64,000 bases of DNA from JBGVSA01 sp041807905 (GTDB taxonomy: Bacteria; Pseudomonadota; Gammaproteobacteria; Burkholderiales; Rhodocyclaceae), in assembly GCF_041807905.1 (NCBI RefSeq), contig NZ_JBGVSA010000004.1:186001-250000 (forward strand). The letters run 5' to 3'. A model generated the notes under the pieces. The model was not told where the DNA came from. It searched no databases and saw only the letters and a list, made by a program, of their open reading frames with translations. Positions 17,177 through 26,660 of the stretch are shown here, one piece after another. A program made the position numbers and the translations under genes. Position 1 is the stretch's first letter; each line of letters begins with the position of its first letter.

Positions 17177-20100
17177 ATGAACATTTCCCGCTTTTTCATC
17201 GACCGGCCGATCTTTGCCGGCGTGCTGTCGATACTGATCCTGCTCGCAGGTCTGTTGTCGGTATTCCAGTTGCCGATCTCCGAATACCCGGAAGTCGTGC
17301 CGCCTTCGGTCGTGGTGCACGCGCAATATCCGGGCGCCAATCCCAAGGTGATCGCCGAAGCGGTCGCATCGCCGCTGGAAGAGTCGATCAACGGCGTCGA
17401 AGACATGCTCTACATGCAGTCGCAGGCCAACAGCGACGGCAACCTCACGCTCACCGTCAACTTCAAGCTCGGCGTCGATCCGGACAAAGCGCAGCAACTG
17501 GTGCAGAACCGTGTCTCACAGGCGCTGCCGCGTTTGCCGGACGACGTGCAGCGCCTGGGCGTCACCACCATCAAGAGTTCGCCCACGCTGACCATGGTGG
17601 TGCACCTCATCTCGCCGAACGACCGCTATGACATCACCTACCTGCGCAACTACGCGGTGCTCAACGTCAAGGATCGCCTGGCGCGCATCTCCGGCGTGGG
17701 CGACGTGCAGTTGTGGGGCGCGGGCAATTATTCGATGCGCGTGTGGCTCGACCCGCAGAAGGTCGCGCAGCGCGGGCTGACGGCCGGCGATGTGGTGCAT
17801 GCCATCCGCGAACAGAACGTGCAGGTGGCCGCTGGCGTGATCGGTGCTTCGCCCACGCTGCCGGGCGTGCCGCTGCAACTATCGGTCAATGCGCAAGGGC
17901 GGCTCAAGAGTGTGTCCGACTTCGAAGGCATCATCCTGAAGTCATCCGTCGACGGCGGCGTCACCCATCTTGGCGACGTGGCGCGCGTGGAACTGGCCGC
18001 CGCCGAATACGGCCTGCGCTCGCTGCTCGACAACAAGCCGGCCGTGGCGCTGGGCATCATGCAGTCGCCGGGGGCCAATGCACTGTCGGTGTCGGACCAG
18101 GTGCGCGCGGCGATGAAGGAACTGTCGGCGGACTTTCCGCCGGGCGTCGAATACCGCATCGTGTATGACCCCACGCAGTTCGTACGCGCCAGTATCGAGG
18201 CGGTCGTCCATACGCTGCTCGAAGCCATCGCGCTGGTGGTGCTGGTGGTGATCGTGTTCCTGCAGAGCTGGCGCGCCTCGCTCATTCCGCTGCTGGCGGT
18301 GCCGGTATCGATCATCGGCACCTTCTCGCTGATGCTGGGCTTCGGCTATTCGATCAACGCGCTGTCATTGTTCGGCATGGTGCTCGCCATCGGCATCGTC
18401 GTCGATGACGCCATCGTGGTGGTCGAAAACGTGGAGCGCAACATCGCCGCCGGCCTCAGTCCGCGCGACGCCACCTATCGCGCCATGCAGGAAGTGAGCG
18501 GGCCGATCATCGCCATCGCCCTCACCCTGGTGGCAGTGTTCGTGCCGCTGGCATTCATGACCGGCCTGTCGGGCCAGTTCTACAAGCAGTTCGCCATGAC
18601 CATCGCCATCTCGACGGTGATCTCGGCCTTCAACTCGCTGACCCTGTCGCCCGCGCTGGCGGCGATGCTGCTGCGATCGCACGATGCGCCACCTGATTGG
18701 CTCACGCGTGTCATGAACCGTGTGCTCGGTGGATTTTTCGCGCGCTTCAACGCGATCTTCGGCCGCGCTTCGCACGACTATTCCATCGGGGTGTCGCGCG
18801 TCATCACGCACAAGGCTTCGGCCTTCGGGGTCTACGCAGTATTGCTGGGGCTGACGGCACTGGTGGCCTACGTGGTGCCGGGCGGCTTCGTGCCGGCACA
18901 GGACAAGCAGTACCTCATCAGCTTTGCGCAATTGCCCAACGGCGCATCGCTCGACCGTACGGAAAACGTCATCCGGCGCATGACCGACATCGCGCTCAAG
19001 GAGCCGGGTATCGAAAGTGCCGTGGCATTCCCCGGCCTGTCGATCAACGGCTTCACCAATAGTTCGAGCGCGGGCATCGTCTTCGTCACGCTCAAGCCAT
19101 TCAAGGAGCGCCGCGGCAAAGCGCTGTCTGCCGGCGCGATCGCCAACTCGCTCAACCAGAAATACGGCGCGATCAAGGATTCGTTCATCGCCGTCTTCCC
19201 GCCGCCGCCAGTGATGGGGCTCGGGACCATGGGCGGCTTCAAGCTGCAGATCGAGGATCGCGCCGGGCTCGGCTACGCCGAACTCGACAAGGCCGCGCAG
19301 GCGTTCGTGCAGGCCGCAGCCACGACACGCGAACTGGGGCCGACCTTCTCGGCCTACCAGATCAACGTGCCGCAGCTCAATGTCGATCTCGATCGCGTCA
19401 AGGCCAAGCAACTGGGCGTGTCGGTGACCGACGTATTCGAGACCATGCAGATCTACCTGGGATCACTGTACGTGAATGACTTCAACCAGTTCGGACGCGT
19501 GTACCAGGTGCGTGCGCAGGCCGACGCGCCATACCGCGCGCGGCCCGAGGACATCCTGCAACTGAAGACGCGCAACGCCGCGGGGGAGATGGTGCCGCTG
19601 TCATCGCTGGTCACCGTCAATCCCACGTACGGACCGGAGATGGTCGTGCGCTACAACGGCTATACCGCCGCCGACATCAATGGCGGGCCGGCGCCCGGGT
19701 ATTCGTCGGACCAGGCGGAAAAGGCCGCCGAGCGCATCGCTGCACAGGTGCTGCCGCGCGGCATCAAGTTCGAATGGACGGACCTCACGTATCAAAAGAT
19801 TCTGGCGGGCAACGCTGGCATCTGGGTGTTCCCGATCAGCGTGCTGCTGGTGTTCCTGGTGCTTGCCGCGCTGTACGAAAGCCTGACGCTGCCGCTGGCG
19901 GTGATCCTCATCGTGCCGATGAGCATTCTTGCCGCGCTGGCCGGCGTGTGGGTCACACGGGGAGACAACAACATCTTCACGCAGATCGGCCTGATGGTGC
20001 TGGTGGGGCTCGCGTCGAAGAACGCCATCCTGATCGTCGAGTTCGCCCGCGAACTGGAACTGCAGGGCGCGACGCCCGTGCAGGCCGCGATCCAGGCCAG

Positions 20101-20368
20101 TCGCCTGCGGCTGAGACCGATCCTGATGACCTCGATCGCTTTCATCATGGGCGTGATTCCGCTGGTGACGTCCACCGGCGCAGGCGCCGAGATGCGGCAT
20201 GCAATGGGCGTGGCGGTGTTCTTCGGCATGCTGGGCGTGACGCTGTTCGGCCTGTTCCTCACCCCGGTGTTCTACGTGCTGCTGCGCTCGCTCGGGCGTG
20301 GCCGCCAGTTGCACACCGCCAGCCCGCATGCCGCGCCTGCGACGCTGCCGCAGGCCATCGAAGGATGA
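17177..20368 (+). CDS. RND multidrug efflux transporter (MexF-like, HAE1 family)
   Basis: Proton-driven inner-membrane pump, 1063 residues, the usual HAE1 length. It opens MNISRFFIDRPIFAGVLSIL and continues LPISEYPEVVPPSVVV, closely resembling MexF. Twelve membrane segments are arranged as one plus five twice, with two large periplasmic loops. The proton-relay aspartates Asp410 and Asp411 are present in GIVVDDAIVVVENVERN, and the second-half GLASKNAILIVEFARE motif is intact. No truncation is seen. Likely substrates are organic solvents, chloramphenicol-like or phenolic compounds as for MexEF-OprN relatives, but this cannot be read from sequence. Confidence 0.95.
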   Translation: MNISRFFIDRPIFAGVLSILILLAGLLSVFQLPISEYPEVVPPSVVVHAQYPGANPKVIAEAVASPLEESINGVEDMLYMQSQANSDGNLTLTVNFKLGVDPDKAQQLVQNRVSQALPRLPDDVQRLGVTTIKSSPTLTMVVHLISPNDRYDITYLRNYAVLNVKDRLARISGVGDVQLWGAGNYSMRVWLDPQKVAQRGLTAGDVVHAIREQNVQVAAGVIGASPTLPGVPLQLSVNAQGRLKSVSDFEGIILKSSVDGGVTHLGDVARVELAAAEYGLRSLLDNKPAVALGIMQSPGANALSVSDQVRAAMKELSADFPPGVEYRIVYDPTQFVRASIEAVVHTLLEAIALVVLVVIVFLQSWRASLIPLLAVPVSIIGTFSLMLGFGYSINALSLFGMVLAIGIVVDDAIVVVENVERNIAAGLSPRDATYRAMQEVSGPIIAIALTLVAVFVPLAFMTGLSGQFYKQFAMTIAISTVISAFNSLTLSPALAAMLLRSHDAPPDWLTRVMNRVLGGFFARFNAIFGRASHDYSIGVSRVITHKASAFGVYAVLLGLTALVAYVVPGGFVPAQDKQYLISFAQLPNGASLDRTENVIRRMTDIALKEPGIESAVAFPGLSINGFTNSSSAGIVFVTLKPFKERRGKALSAGAIANSLNQKYGAIKDSFIAVFPPPPVMGLGTMGGFKLQIEDRAGLGYAELDKAAQAFVQAAATTRELGPTFSAYQINVPQLNVDLDRVKAKQLGVSVTDVFETMQIYLGSLYVNDFNQFGRVYQVRAQADAPYRARPEDILQLKTRNAAGEMVPLSSLVTVNPTYGPEMVVRYNGYTAADINGGPAPGYSSDQAEKAAERIAAQVLPRGIKFEWTDLTYQKILAGNAGIWVFPISVLLVFLVLAALYESLTLPLAVILIVPMSILAALAGVWVTRGDNNIFTQIGLMVLVGLASKNAILIVEFARELELQGATPVQAAIQASRLRLRPILMTSIAFIMGVIPLVTSTGAGAEMRHAMGVAVFFGMLGVTLFGLFLTPVFYVLLRSLGRGRQLHTASPHAAPATLPQAIEG

Positions 20369-20375
20369 ACCGCAC

Positions 20376-21899
20376 ATGACACATAGAACCATGCTCAAAC
20401 GGCGCATTCCGCGCATCCCGCTCCTGTTGGCGAGTCTGCTGGTGATGGCCGGATGCTCGCTGGCGCCGACCTACGAGCGTCCGGACGTCTCCGCGCCGGC
20501 CACCTTCAAGGAAGCGCTCGACCCCGCACAGCAGGGCAAATGGAAAGTCGCGCAACCGTCCGAAGCGATTGCGCGCGGCCAATGGTGGACGATCTTCGGC
20601 GATGCCACCCTCAACGCGCTCGAAGACCAGGCGCTGGCCGCCAACCAGGATCTGCGCGCCGCCGCCGCCCGCGTTGCACAGTCGCGCGCCTTGCTCGGCA
20701 CTGCACGCTCCGAGCAGTTCCCGCAGGTCAACGCGGCCTTCGGGCCGACGCGGCAACGCGATTCCGCTGTAGCGCAAGGCGTGGCGCCCGCCGATGCCGC
20801 CGGCCCGTCGACGACGTGGCGCGCGCAGATCGGTATCGGTTATGAGGTCGACCTGTTCGGCAGGGTCGCCAACAGCGTCAGCGCAGCGCAGGCCGACAGC
20901 GCGCAGAGCGAAGCACTGTTCGAATCGGTGCGGCTCGCTCTGCAGGCCGACGTGGCGCAGGCGTACTTCCTGGTCCGTCAGCTCGATGCCGAACAGGAAA
21001 TCTACGTCGGTACGGTGGCGTTGCGTGAGCAGACGCTCAAGCTCGTACAGCGTCGCTTCGACGAAGGCGACATCAGCGAACTCGATGTGGCGCGGGCGCG
21101 TACCGAACTGGCTTCGGCGCAGTCCGAGTCGATGAGCATCGCGCGCCGTCGTGCAGCGGCCGAGCACGCCGTGGCGACGCTGCTGGGCAGCGCGCCCGCG
21201 GCGTTCTCGCTCCCGGCGCAACCGCTCGCAAGGGTCTCCGTCATCGTGCCGGCGGGCTTGCCCTCGGCCCTGCTCGAACGCCGTCCCGACATCGCGGCGG
21301 CTGAACGGGCGATGGCTGCCGCCAATGCACGCATCGGCGTGGCACGCTCGGCGTTCTTCCCCAGCCTCGTCATCACCGGGGCCGCCGGGTATGAATCGGC
21401 CCAGTTGTCCGATCTATTCGAATGGTCGTCCCGCGCCTTCCTTATCGGGCCCATCGCGGGTGCCATGCTGTCGATGCCGATCTTCGACGGTGGGCGCCGG
21501 CAAGCCGGTGTCGATCGCGCGCATGCCGTGTACGAAGAGGACGTCGCCCGTTATCGCCAGACCGTGCTCAACGCGTTCCGCGAGGTCGAAGACAGCCTGG
21601 CCAACCTGCGCATCCTGGCCGACCAGACCGAGGCGCAGGATACGGCTGTCAACGCATCGTCACGCGCGGCGCAGTTGTCGCACTTCCAGTACCGGGAAGG
21701 CTCGATCAGCTATCTCGACGTGATCGACGCCGACCGTAGCGTGCTGACCCAGAAGCGCGTCTCCGTGCTGCTCGATGGTGAGCGTGCCCGCAGCGCGGTC
21801 GACCTCATCCGGGCCATCGGTGGAGGATGGTCGCCCACGGCTGTGAGCGACGACCGCCGTCCGGCCGACACCCAGCTCGCGGCCGGCAGCGCGCGCTGA
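20376..21899 (+). CDS. RND efflux outer-membrane lipoprotein (OprN/OprM-like)
   Basis: TolC-type outer-membrane channel, 507 residues, NodT-family. The signal peptide ends in a lipobox LVMAGC with Cys27 as the lipid-attachment site, followed by APTYERPDVSAP, typical of OprM-like lipoproteins. Two OEP repeats with long coiled-coil helices are evident (repeated FEVDLFGR-like and FDGGRRQAGVD motifs). Start ATG 20376 has AAGGA upstream; ATG 20391 is an alternative. It lies 7 bases after the transporter gene and completes the tripartite pump operon. Confidence 0.94.
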   Translation: MTHRTMLKRRIPRIPLLLASLLVMAGCSLAPTYERPDVSAPATFKEALDPAQQGKWKVAQPSEAIARGQWWTIFGDATLNALEDQALAANQDLRAAAARVAQSRALLGTARSEQFPQVNAAFGPTRQRDSAVAQGVAPADAAGPSTTWRAQIGIGYEVDLFGRVANSVSAAQADSAQSEALFESVRLALQADVAQAYFLVRQLDAEQEIYVGTVALREQTLKLVQRRFDEGDISELDVARARTELASAQSESMSIARRRAAAEHAVATLLGSAPAAFSLPAQPLARVSVIVPAGLPSALLERRPDIAAAERAMAAANARIGVARSAFFPSLVITGAAGYESAQLSDLFEWSSRAFLIGPIAGAMLSMPIFDGGRRQAGVDRAHAVYEEDVARYRQTVLNAFREVEDSLANLRILADQTEAQDTAVNASSRAAQLSHFQYREGSISYLDVIDADRSVLTQKRVSVLLDGERARSAVDLIRAIGGGWSPTAVSDDRRPADTQLAAGSAR

Positions 21900-22279
21900 T
21901 CGGATCGCAGTCCAGCGCGGGACGGGGCGCCGCGCCGGACACCGCAAGACCTTGTGCATCCCCCATTTTTACGATGCACACAAATCAACTGTCATATCTG
22001 CTGTAAAGCTATCCGACACTTCACGCGTCCTTACGGGAAAATCCGTACGACCGAAGGGTACTTCGAGGTTGCGTTTCATTTGCCCCCGGCTAGAGTGCAG
22101 CATGCTACAGCGTGCGCCGCGGCACCGGACGGCGCTTAGGTGGCCTTGAATCACAAAAAGCGGCCACGCTCCGGGCTCGTTCCGCACCCAATCCCCAACG
22201 CCGTCGTTGTCATGCGAACGGACGGAGCGGTTTGCGCCGTGCGTGGCGATTTTTCATTGCCGCAGAGGTGGGCTGCGAC
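21900..22279. other. Intergenic region before the sigma-54 activator
   Basis: No gene seen. It contains a dyad TGTGCATC / GATGCACA (21953-21960, 21973-21980) with a 12-base loop and no U-tract, so more likely an operator than a terminator. The stretch 21965-22080 is noticeably AT-richer than its surroundings, as expected for a promoter region. An open frame from 22112 joins the activator but has no family similarity before 22280. Confidence 0.45.
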
Positions 22280-23602
22280 ATGGCACAACGACAAGGCGTC
22301 CTGCTGGATCACCGCGGCGCCATTGCCAGACAGATCGGAGACATGGCCCGGCCGGAGTGGTCCTTCCACGTCCACGCCTCGCTCGATGCCATGCGCACGG
22401 CGCGCGCGCCGCCAGTGGGCATCGTGGTGTTCGATCGCTCGCACGTCTGGCCGCACGATGAACTCGAATTGCTCACCGCCCGGCATGACATCGAATGGAT
22501 CGCCGTCGTCGAACGCGACATGGTCCACAACGGCATGATCGGCACGACCACGCTGCGCAACTTCCACGACTTCCATTCACTGCCGATCGACCGCGACCGT
22601 CTTCTGCTGACGCTCGGGCATGCCTGGGGCAAGGCCATGATGTGGGTGGCTGATGCCGCCGCGGCGCCCGTCGAGCGCTACCAGATGGTGGGCAACAGCC
22701 CCGTCATGCAGGCGCTGTATCGGCAGATCGACAAGATCGTGGCGGTGGATGCACCGGTGCTCATCGGCGGTGAGTCGGGCGTTGGCAAGGAGCTCGTGGC
22801 GCGCGCCATTCACCAGCACTCGCGGCGCGCTGGCGGTCCGTTCATCGCGATGAACTGCGGCGCCATCCCGCCGAACCTCATCCATGCGGAACTGTTCGGC
22901 TACGAGCGCGGCGCGTTCACCGGCGCTCACCAGCGCAAGATCGGCAACATCGAAGCGGCCGACGGCGGCGTGCTGTTCCTGGACGAGATCGGCGATCTGC
23001 CGCTGGACATGCAGGCGAGCCTGCTGCGCTTCCTGCAGGAGAAGACGATCGTGCGTGTCGGCGCCACCGAACATGTGCGCGTCAACGCGCGCGTGATTGC
23101 GGCCACGCACGTCGATCTGCGACAGGCGATGGAAGAGGGGCGCTTTCGCGAAGACCTGTACTACCGCCTCAACGTGGTCCACGTGAAGGTGCCGCCGCTG
23201 CGCGAACGCGCAGGCGACGTTGTGCTGATCGCCAATGAAGTGTTTGCGCGCAACAGCGACCAGAAAAGCCCTCAGGTACGCGGATTTTCGCGCGAGGCGC
23301 TGCTGGCGATGGCATCGCACGGCTGGCCCGGCAACGTGCGCGAACTCATCAACCGCGTGCAGCACGCCATGATCATGAGCGACCACCGTCTGATCACGGC
23401 GGCCGACATGGGGCTGGCCGATGAGACTTCGGCGGGCACTACCGTGCGCACGCTCGACGAGGTGCGCGCGAGCGTGGAGAAGGAGTTCATCGAGTCGAGT
23501 TTGCAGAAGCATCAATACAACATGTCGGCCGTTGCGCGGCAGCTTGGCGTGTCGCGCGTGACGCTGTATCGCCTCATCGAAAAGCTGAAGATCATCATCT
23601 GA
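22280..23602 (+). CDS. Sigma-54-dependent transcriptional activator (VpsR-like)
   Basis: A 440-residue enhancer-binding protein. Residues 1-125 form a receiver-like domain without the canonical acidic pocket, as in VpsR-type regulators. The AAA+ domain is complete: Walker A GGESGVGKE (163-171), GAFTGA (211-216), Walker B VLFLDEIGDL (231-240) and the RFREDLYYRLNV sensor region. A Fis-type helix-turn-helix ends the protein (NMSAVARQLGVSRVTLYRLIEKLKI). The ATG at 22280 is chosen for AGAGGTG upstream and for domain fit. It should remodel RpoN holoenzyme; VpsR relatives control exopolysaccharide and respond to c-di-GMP. The next gene, an outer-membrane barrel, starts 29 bases later and is a natural partner. 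Confidence 0.88.
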   Translation: MAQRQGVLLDHRGAIARQIGDMARPEWSFHVHASLDAMRTARAPPVGIVVFDRSHVWPHDELELLTARHDIEWIAVVERDMVHNGMIGTTTLRNFHDFHSLPIDRDRLLLTLGHAWGKAMMWVADAAAAPVERYQMVGNSPVMQALYRQIDKIVAVDAPVLIGGESGVGKELVARAIHQHSRRAGGPFIAMNCGAIPPNLIHAELFGYERGAFTGAHQRKIGNIEAADGGVLFLDEIGDLPLDMQASLLRFLQEKTIVRVGATEHVRVNARVIAATHVDLRQAMEEGRFREDLYYRLNVVHVKVPPLRERAGDVVLIANEVFARNSDQKSPQVRGFSREALLAMASHGWPGNVRELINRVQHAMIMSDHRLITAADMGLADETSAGTTVRTLDEVRASVEKEFIESSLQKHQYNMSAVARQLGVSRVTLYRLIEKLKIII

Positions 23603-23631
23603 TGCGCGGCGACGCGCCGGAGGCAGGATCG

Positions 23632-25050
23632 ATGCGTAATGCGCAATGCATGGAGTCAAGCGGGGTCGCCTTGTGCCGGTTGTCGGCCGCGGCGCTTGCC
23701 GTGTCGGCGTCATTCGGTGCCGTTGCCGCCGATCCACCGGCGGCCGGGCCGTCGCTCGACGAATTGCGCGGACGGCTGACCGAGCAACAGCAACTGATCG
23801 AAAAGCTCAAGCAGGACATCCAGCGCCAGGAGCAGGAACTGTCGCGCCTGCGTCAGCAGATCGACGCCGCCAGCGGCGGAGCCAAGCCCGCTGTTGCACA
23901 GCCATCGCCCGCCCAGCAGGCCACACCACAACCGCAGCGCGCGGCGGCACCTTCGGCGGCACCTGCCGCCGCGGCTGGTGCTGCGGCCGGTGCCGCAACG
24001 GCGCAGTCAGGGCAGAACACCAACGCGCAGCAGGCGCAGGCGCCCGCGCCACAGCGCACCGGTACGCCGCCGCCCGCGCAGACCGCGTCCGCCGATGACT
24101 ACGTCGCGCCACCGGCAGTGGCTCCGATCTTCGAGGGCCCCGGCGTCCTTACGCCCAAGGGCAAGTGGGTGGTCGAACCGTCGTACGAGTACTCGTATGC
24201 TTCCAGCAACCGCATCGCGCTGGTGGGCTACACGGTGATACCGGCGATCCTGATCGGGCTCATCGACGTCCGCGAGGTCAAGCGCAACACCATGATCGGG
24301 GCATTCACGGTGCGGCGCGGATTCACCAATCGCTTCGAAATGGAAGCGCGCATTCCGTACGTGTACCGGTTCGATTCATCGGTCAGCCGCGAGGTGTTCC
24401 AGGGCTCCGCCGTCGACAGCGTGTTCGATGCCAACGGCAAGGGCATCGGCGACGTGGAGGTGGTCGGCCGCTACCAGTTCAACAACGGTGGCATCGACAA
24501 GCCGTTCTACATCGGCTCGCTGCGCTTCAAGAGCCGCACCGGCAAGGACCCGTTCGAAGTCGAAACCAATCGCACGCTGCCCGGCGGGCGCGGCACCGGC
24601 CTGCAGACTGAACTGCCTACCGGCACCGGCTTCTATTCGCTGCAGCCGACGCTGACCGTCCTGTACCCGTCCGACCCCGCGGTATTCTTCGCCAACCTCA
24701 GCTACCAATACAGCTTCAAGCGCAACAACGTGCAAGCCAAGACCGACACCGGGTGGGAAGAGATCGGCTCCGTGCAGCCGGGCGCCATCTGGGAGTTCGG
24801 CTTCGGCATGGGCATGTCGATCAATGAGCGCGCTTCGTTTTCGATCGGCTATGACCAGCAGTCCGTCGGCAGGCTCAAGCAAAATGGCCAGGCGGCGCCC
24901 GCATCGGTGCGCGTGCAGTTGGCCAGCCTGCTGCTGGGCTTTTCGTATCGCCTGACCAGCGCCACCACGCTGAATATCTCGCTCGGTGCCGGCTTGACCA
25001 GCGATTCGCAGGATCTGCAACTCACGGTGCGACTGCCCATCATGTTCTGA
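23632..25050 (+). CDS. Outer-membrane beta-barrel protein with N-terminal coiled coil (FapF-like layout)
   Basis: A 472-residue exported protein. A signal peptide (to about residue 32, ending GAVA) is followed by a short coiled coil (about 41-80, LTEQQQLIEKLKQDIQRQEQELSRLRQQI), a low-complexity Ala/Gln/Pro linker (about 82-155), and a C-terminal region of alternating beta strands ending in Phe, typical of the phenol-degradation MetA-like barrel group, members of which are sometimes mislabelled acetate kinase. The order coiled coil, linker, barrel recalls FapF, the amyloid export channel, but no fapBCDE genes are present. The ATG at 23632 is preferred over 23602 because GGAGG lies 8 bases upstream. 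Confidence 0.75.
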   Translation: MRNAQCMESSGVALCRLSAAALAVSASFGAVAADPPAAGPSLDELRGRLTEQQQLIEKLKQDIQRQEQELSRLRQQIDAASGGAKPAVAQPSPAQQATPQPQRAAAPSAAPAAAAGAAAGAATAQSGQNTNAQQAQAPAPQRTGTPPPAQTASADDYVAPPAVAPIFEGPGVLTPKGKWVVEPSYEYSYASSNRIALVGYTVIPAILIGLIDVREVKRNTMIGAFTVRRGFTNRFEMEARIPYVYRFDSSVSREVFQGSAVDSVFDANGKGIGDVEVVGRYQFNNGGIDKPFYIGSLRFKSRTGKDPFEVETNRTLPGGRGTGLQTELPTGTGFYSLQPTLTVLYPSDPAVFFANLSYQYSFKRNNVQAKTDTGWEEIGSVQPGAIWEFGFGMGMSINERASFSIGYDQQSVGRLKQNGQAAPASVRVQLASLLLGFSYRLTSATTLNISLGAGLTSDSQDLQLTVRLPIMF

Positions 25051-25111
25051 CGATCCGCATCCGCCGCACATCGAGACGACCCGCGCAGCCGCGCGCTGGA
25101 ACGCATTCGCA

Positions 25112-25315
25112 TCACTTCACGCGGAAGCCGATCTTCAGCGTGACCTGGAAGTGTGCGACCTTGCCGTCGACCACATGGCCGCGCGTTTCGACCACTTCGA
25201 ACCAATCGATATGCTCGATGGTTTCGGCTGCTTTCGCGATGGCGTTGCGGATGGCGGCGTCGCAACTGTCGGGCGAGGTGCCGACGATGTCGACGAGCTT
25301 GTAGGTATGTGACAT
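25112..25315 (-). CDS. Dodecin flavin-binding protein
   Basis: A 67-residue dodecin, a dodecameric cytoplasmic flavin store or scavenger. It has the family pattern YKLVDIVGTSPDSCDAAIRNAIAKA and the flavin-stacking Trp in IDWFEVVETRGHVVDG. A strong AGGAGG precedes the ATG. It lies downstream of the PfkB kinase gene on the same strand, separated by a perfect 10-bp hairpin, so it is probably a separate unit. Confidence 0.93.
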   Translation of the reverse strand: MSHTYKLVDIVGTSPDSCDAAIRNAIAKAAETIEHIDWFEVVETRGHVVDGKVAHFQVTLKIGFRVK

Positions 25316-25342
25316 ACGCGCCTCCTGATTCTTGATGTTCGG

Positions 25343-25367
25343 GTGATCCGCCGGGTTGGCGGATCAC
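25343..25367. repeat. Perfect hairpin between the PfkB kinase and dodecin genes
   Basis: Arms GTGATCCGCC and GGCGGATCAC pair perfectly over 10 bp with a 5-base loop. It lies after the kinase stop and 28 bases before the dodecin ATG on the minus strand. No U-tract follows, so it may be a weak terminator, an mRNA-stability element or an operator. Confidence 0.55.
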
Positions 25368-25399
25368 TTCATCATAGGCAGAGGCGCGCGGTGCCGCCG

Positions 25400-26443
25400 T
25401 CAGCGGGCGATGTTCTCCGAGCCCTCGTTCTTCATGAGGGTCTTTACTTCATCGGCGCTGACGAGGTTGAAGTCACCGTAGATGGTGTTCTTGAGCGTTG
25501 CGGCGGCGATGGAGAATTCCAGCGCGGCGGCGTCGTTGTCCGGGTAATTGATGAGCCCGTAGATGATGCCGGCGACGAAGGCGTCGCCCACACCGACGCT
25601 GTCGACCACGTGCTGGATGCCGTAAGTATGGCCGCGCGTGAGCTTGCCGTCGGCGTACATCAGGCCGGTGAGGATGTGATGGTTGGCGTCCAGCGTGTTG
25701 CGCAGGGCGACGAACAGCTTCTTGCCCGCCGGCAGCGCGGACTGCACGTGCCTGAAGAAGGTCTCGTAGGCCGGCAGGTCGATGGCTTCCTCGGTGTCGC
25801 GCACTTTGTACGGCACCGGCTCGCCGCCGAACACCACCTTGTATTCGCTGCCCGTGCCGAACAGCACGTCGCATTGCTCGAGCAGCGGCTGCATGATTTC
25901 CTGTGCCGACTTACCGTATTGCCACAGCGTCTTGCGGTAGTTGAGGTCGCACGACACCGTCAGGCCCAGCCGCTTGGCCGCCTTGACGGCCGCCAGCGTG
26001 GTGTCGGCCGCGTCCTGCGACAGGCCCGGGCCGATGCCGGACCAATGGAACCACGTTGCGCCTTCAAAGACCTTTTCCCAATCGATCATTTCCGGGCGCA
26101 GCGACGAGAACGACGAGTTGGCGCGGTCGTAGACGACCTTCGACACGCGCTGTGCCGCGGCATTCTCGAAGTAATACAAGCCCAGCCGATCGCCGCCGCG
26201 CGCGACGTTATCGACGCGGATGCCGTGCGAGCGCAGCTCCATCAGGCAGGCTTCGGCAATGTCGTTGCGCGGCAGGCGCGTGACGAGTTCCGTCGCCAGG
26301 CCGAAGTGCGCCAGCGACACGGCGCAGTTGGTTTCGCTGCCGCCAAAGGTGGCTTCAAAGGTATTGGTCTGCGACAGTTTGAGATAGCCGGGCGGCGTGA
26401 GGCGAAGCAACACTTCGCCGAAGGTGACGATCCTGGGTTCCAT
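25400..26443 (-). CDS. kdgK: PfkB-family carbohydrate kinase, probably 2-dehydro-3-deoxygluconokinase
   Basis: Predicted to phosphorylate 2-keto-3-deoxygluconate in the Entner-Doudoroff or pectin-sugar pathways. The 347-residue protein opens with the PfkB signature region (VTFGEVLLRLTPPG; FGGSETNCAVSLA) and ends with the second signature DSVGVGDAFVAG, whose Asp is the catalytic base. The start MEPRIVTFGE fits the family; an in-frame ATG at 26518 would add 25 unrelated residues. No Shine-Dalgarno is visible before either start. No transporter or aldolase gene accompanies it, so the substrate is inferred from sequence type alone. Confidence 0.8.
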   Translation of the reverse strand: MEPRIVTFGEVLLRLTPPGYLKLSQTNTFEATFGGSETNCAVSLAHFGLATELVTRLPRNDIAEACLMELRSHGIRVDNVARGGDRLGLYYFENAAAQRVSKVVYDRANSSFSSLRPEMIDWEKVFEGATWFHWSGIGPGLSQDAADTTLAAVKAAKRLGLTVSCDLNYRKTLWQYGKSAQEIMQPLLEQCDVLFGTGSEYKVVFGGEPVPYKVRDTEEAIDLPAYETFFRHVQSALPAGKKLFVALRNTLDANHHILTGLMYADGKLTRGHTYGIQHVVDSVGVGDAFVAGIIYGLINYPDNDAAALEFSIAAATLKNTIYGDFNLVSADEVKTLMKNEGSENIAR

Positions 26444-26660
26444 ATTTATAGATATCCAATTCGTAAGGGGAGTCGATGCTTTGTGGGGCGCATCAGCATT
26501 CTTTGTAGCATCCGCCACCGTTTCGGCGAGTGGAGCGGCGTCAGGATGTTCTCAGATAGTTGAGAAAAATCTGAACTTCGTCACGCACTGCCCATGGACA
26601 CGCCGTCCGTTCGGTGCTTTGGCCGACAATGGCTGCCGACGTCCAATCTTTCGATATTCC

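Noticed and set aside
15310..17406. A 698-codon open frame on the minus strand across the efflux adaptor gene
   Set aside because: It is antisense to a clear MexE-like gene; long antisense frames are expected in high-GC DNA with strong third-position bias, and its translation is low-complexity and resembles no family.
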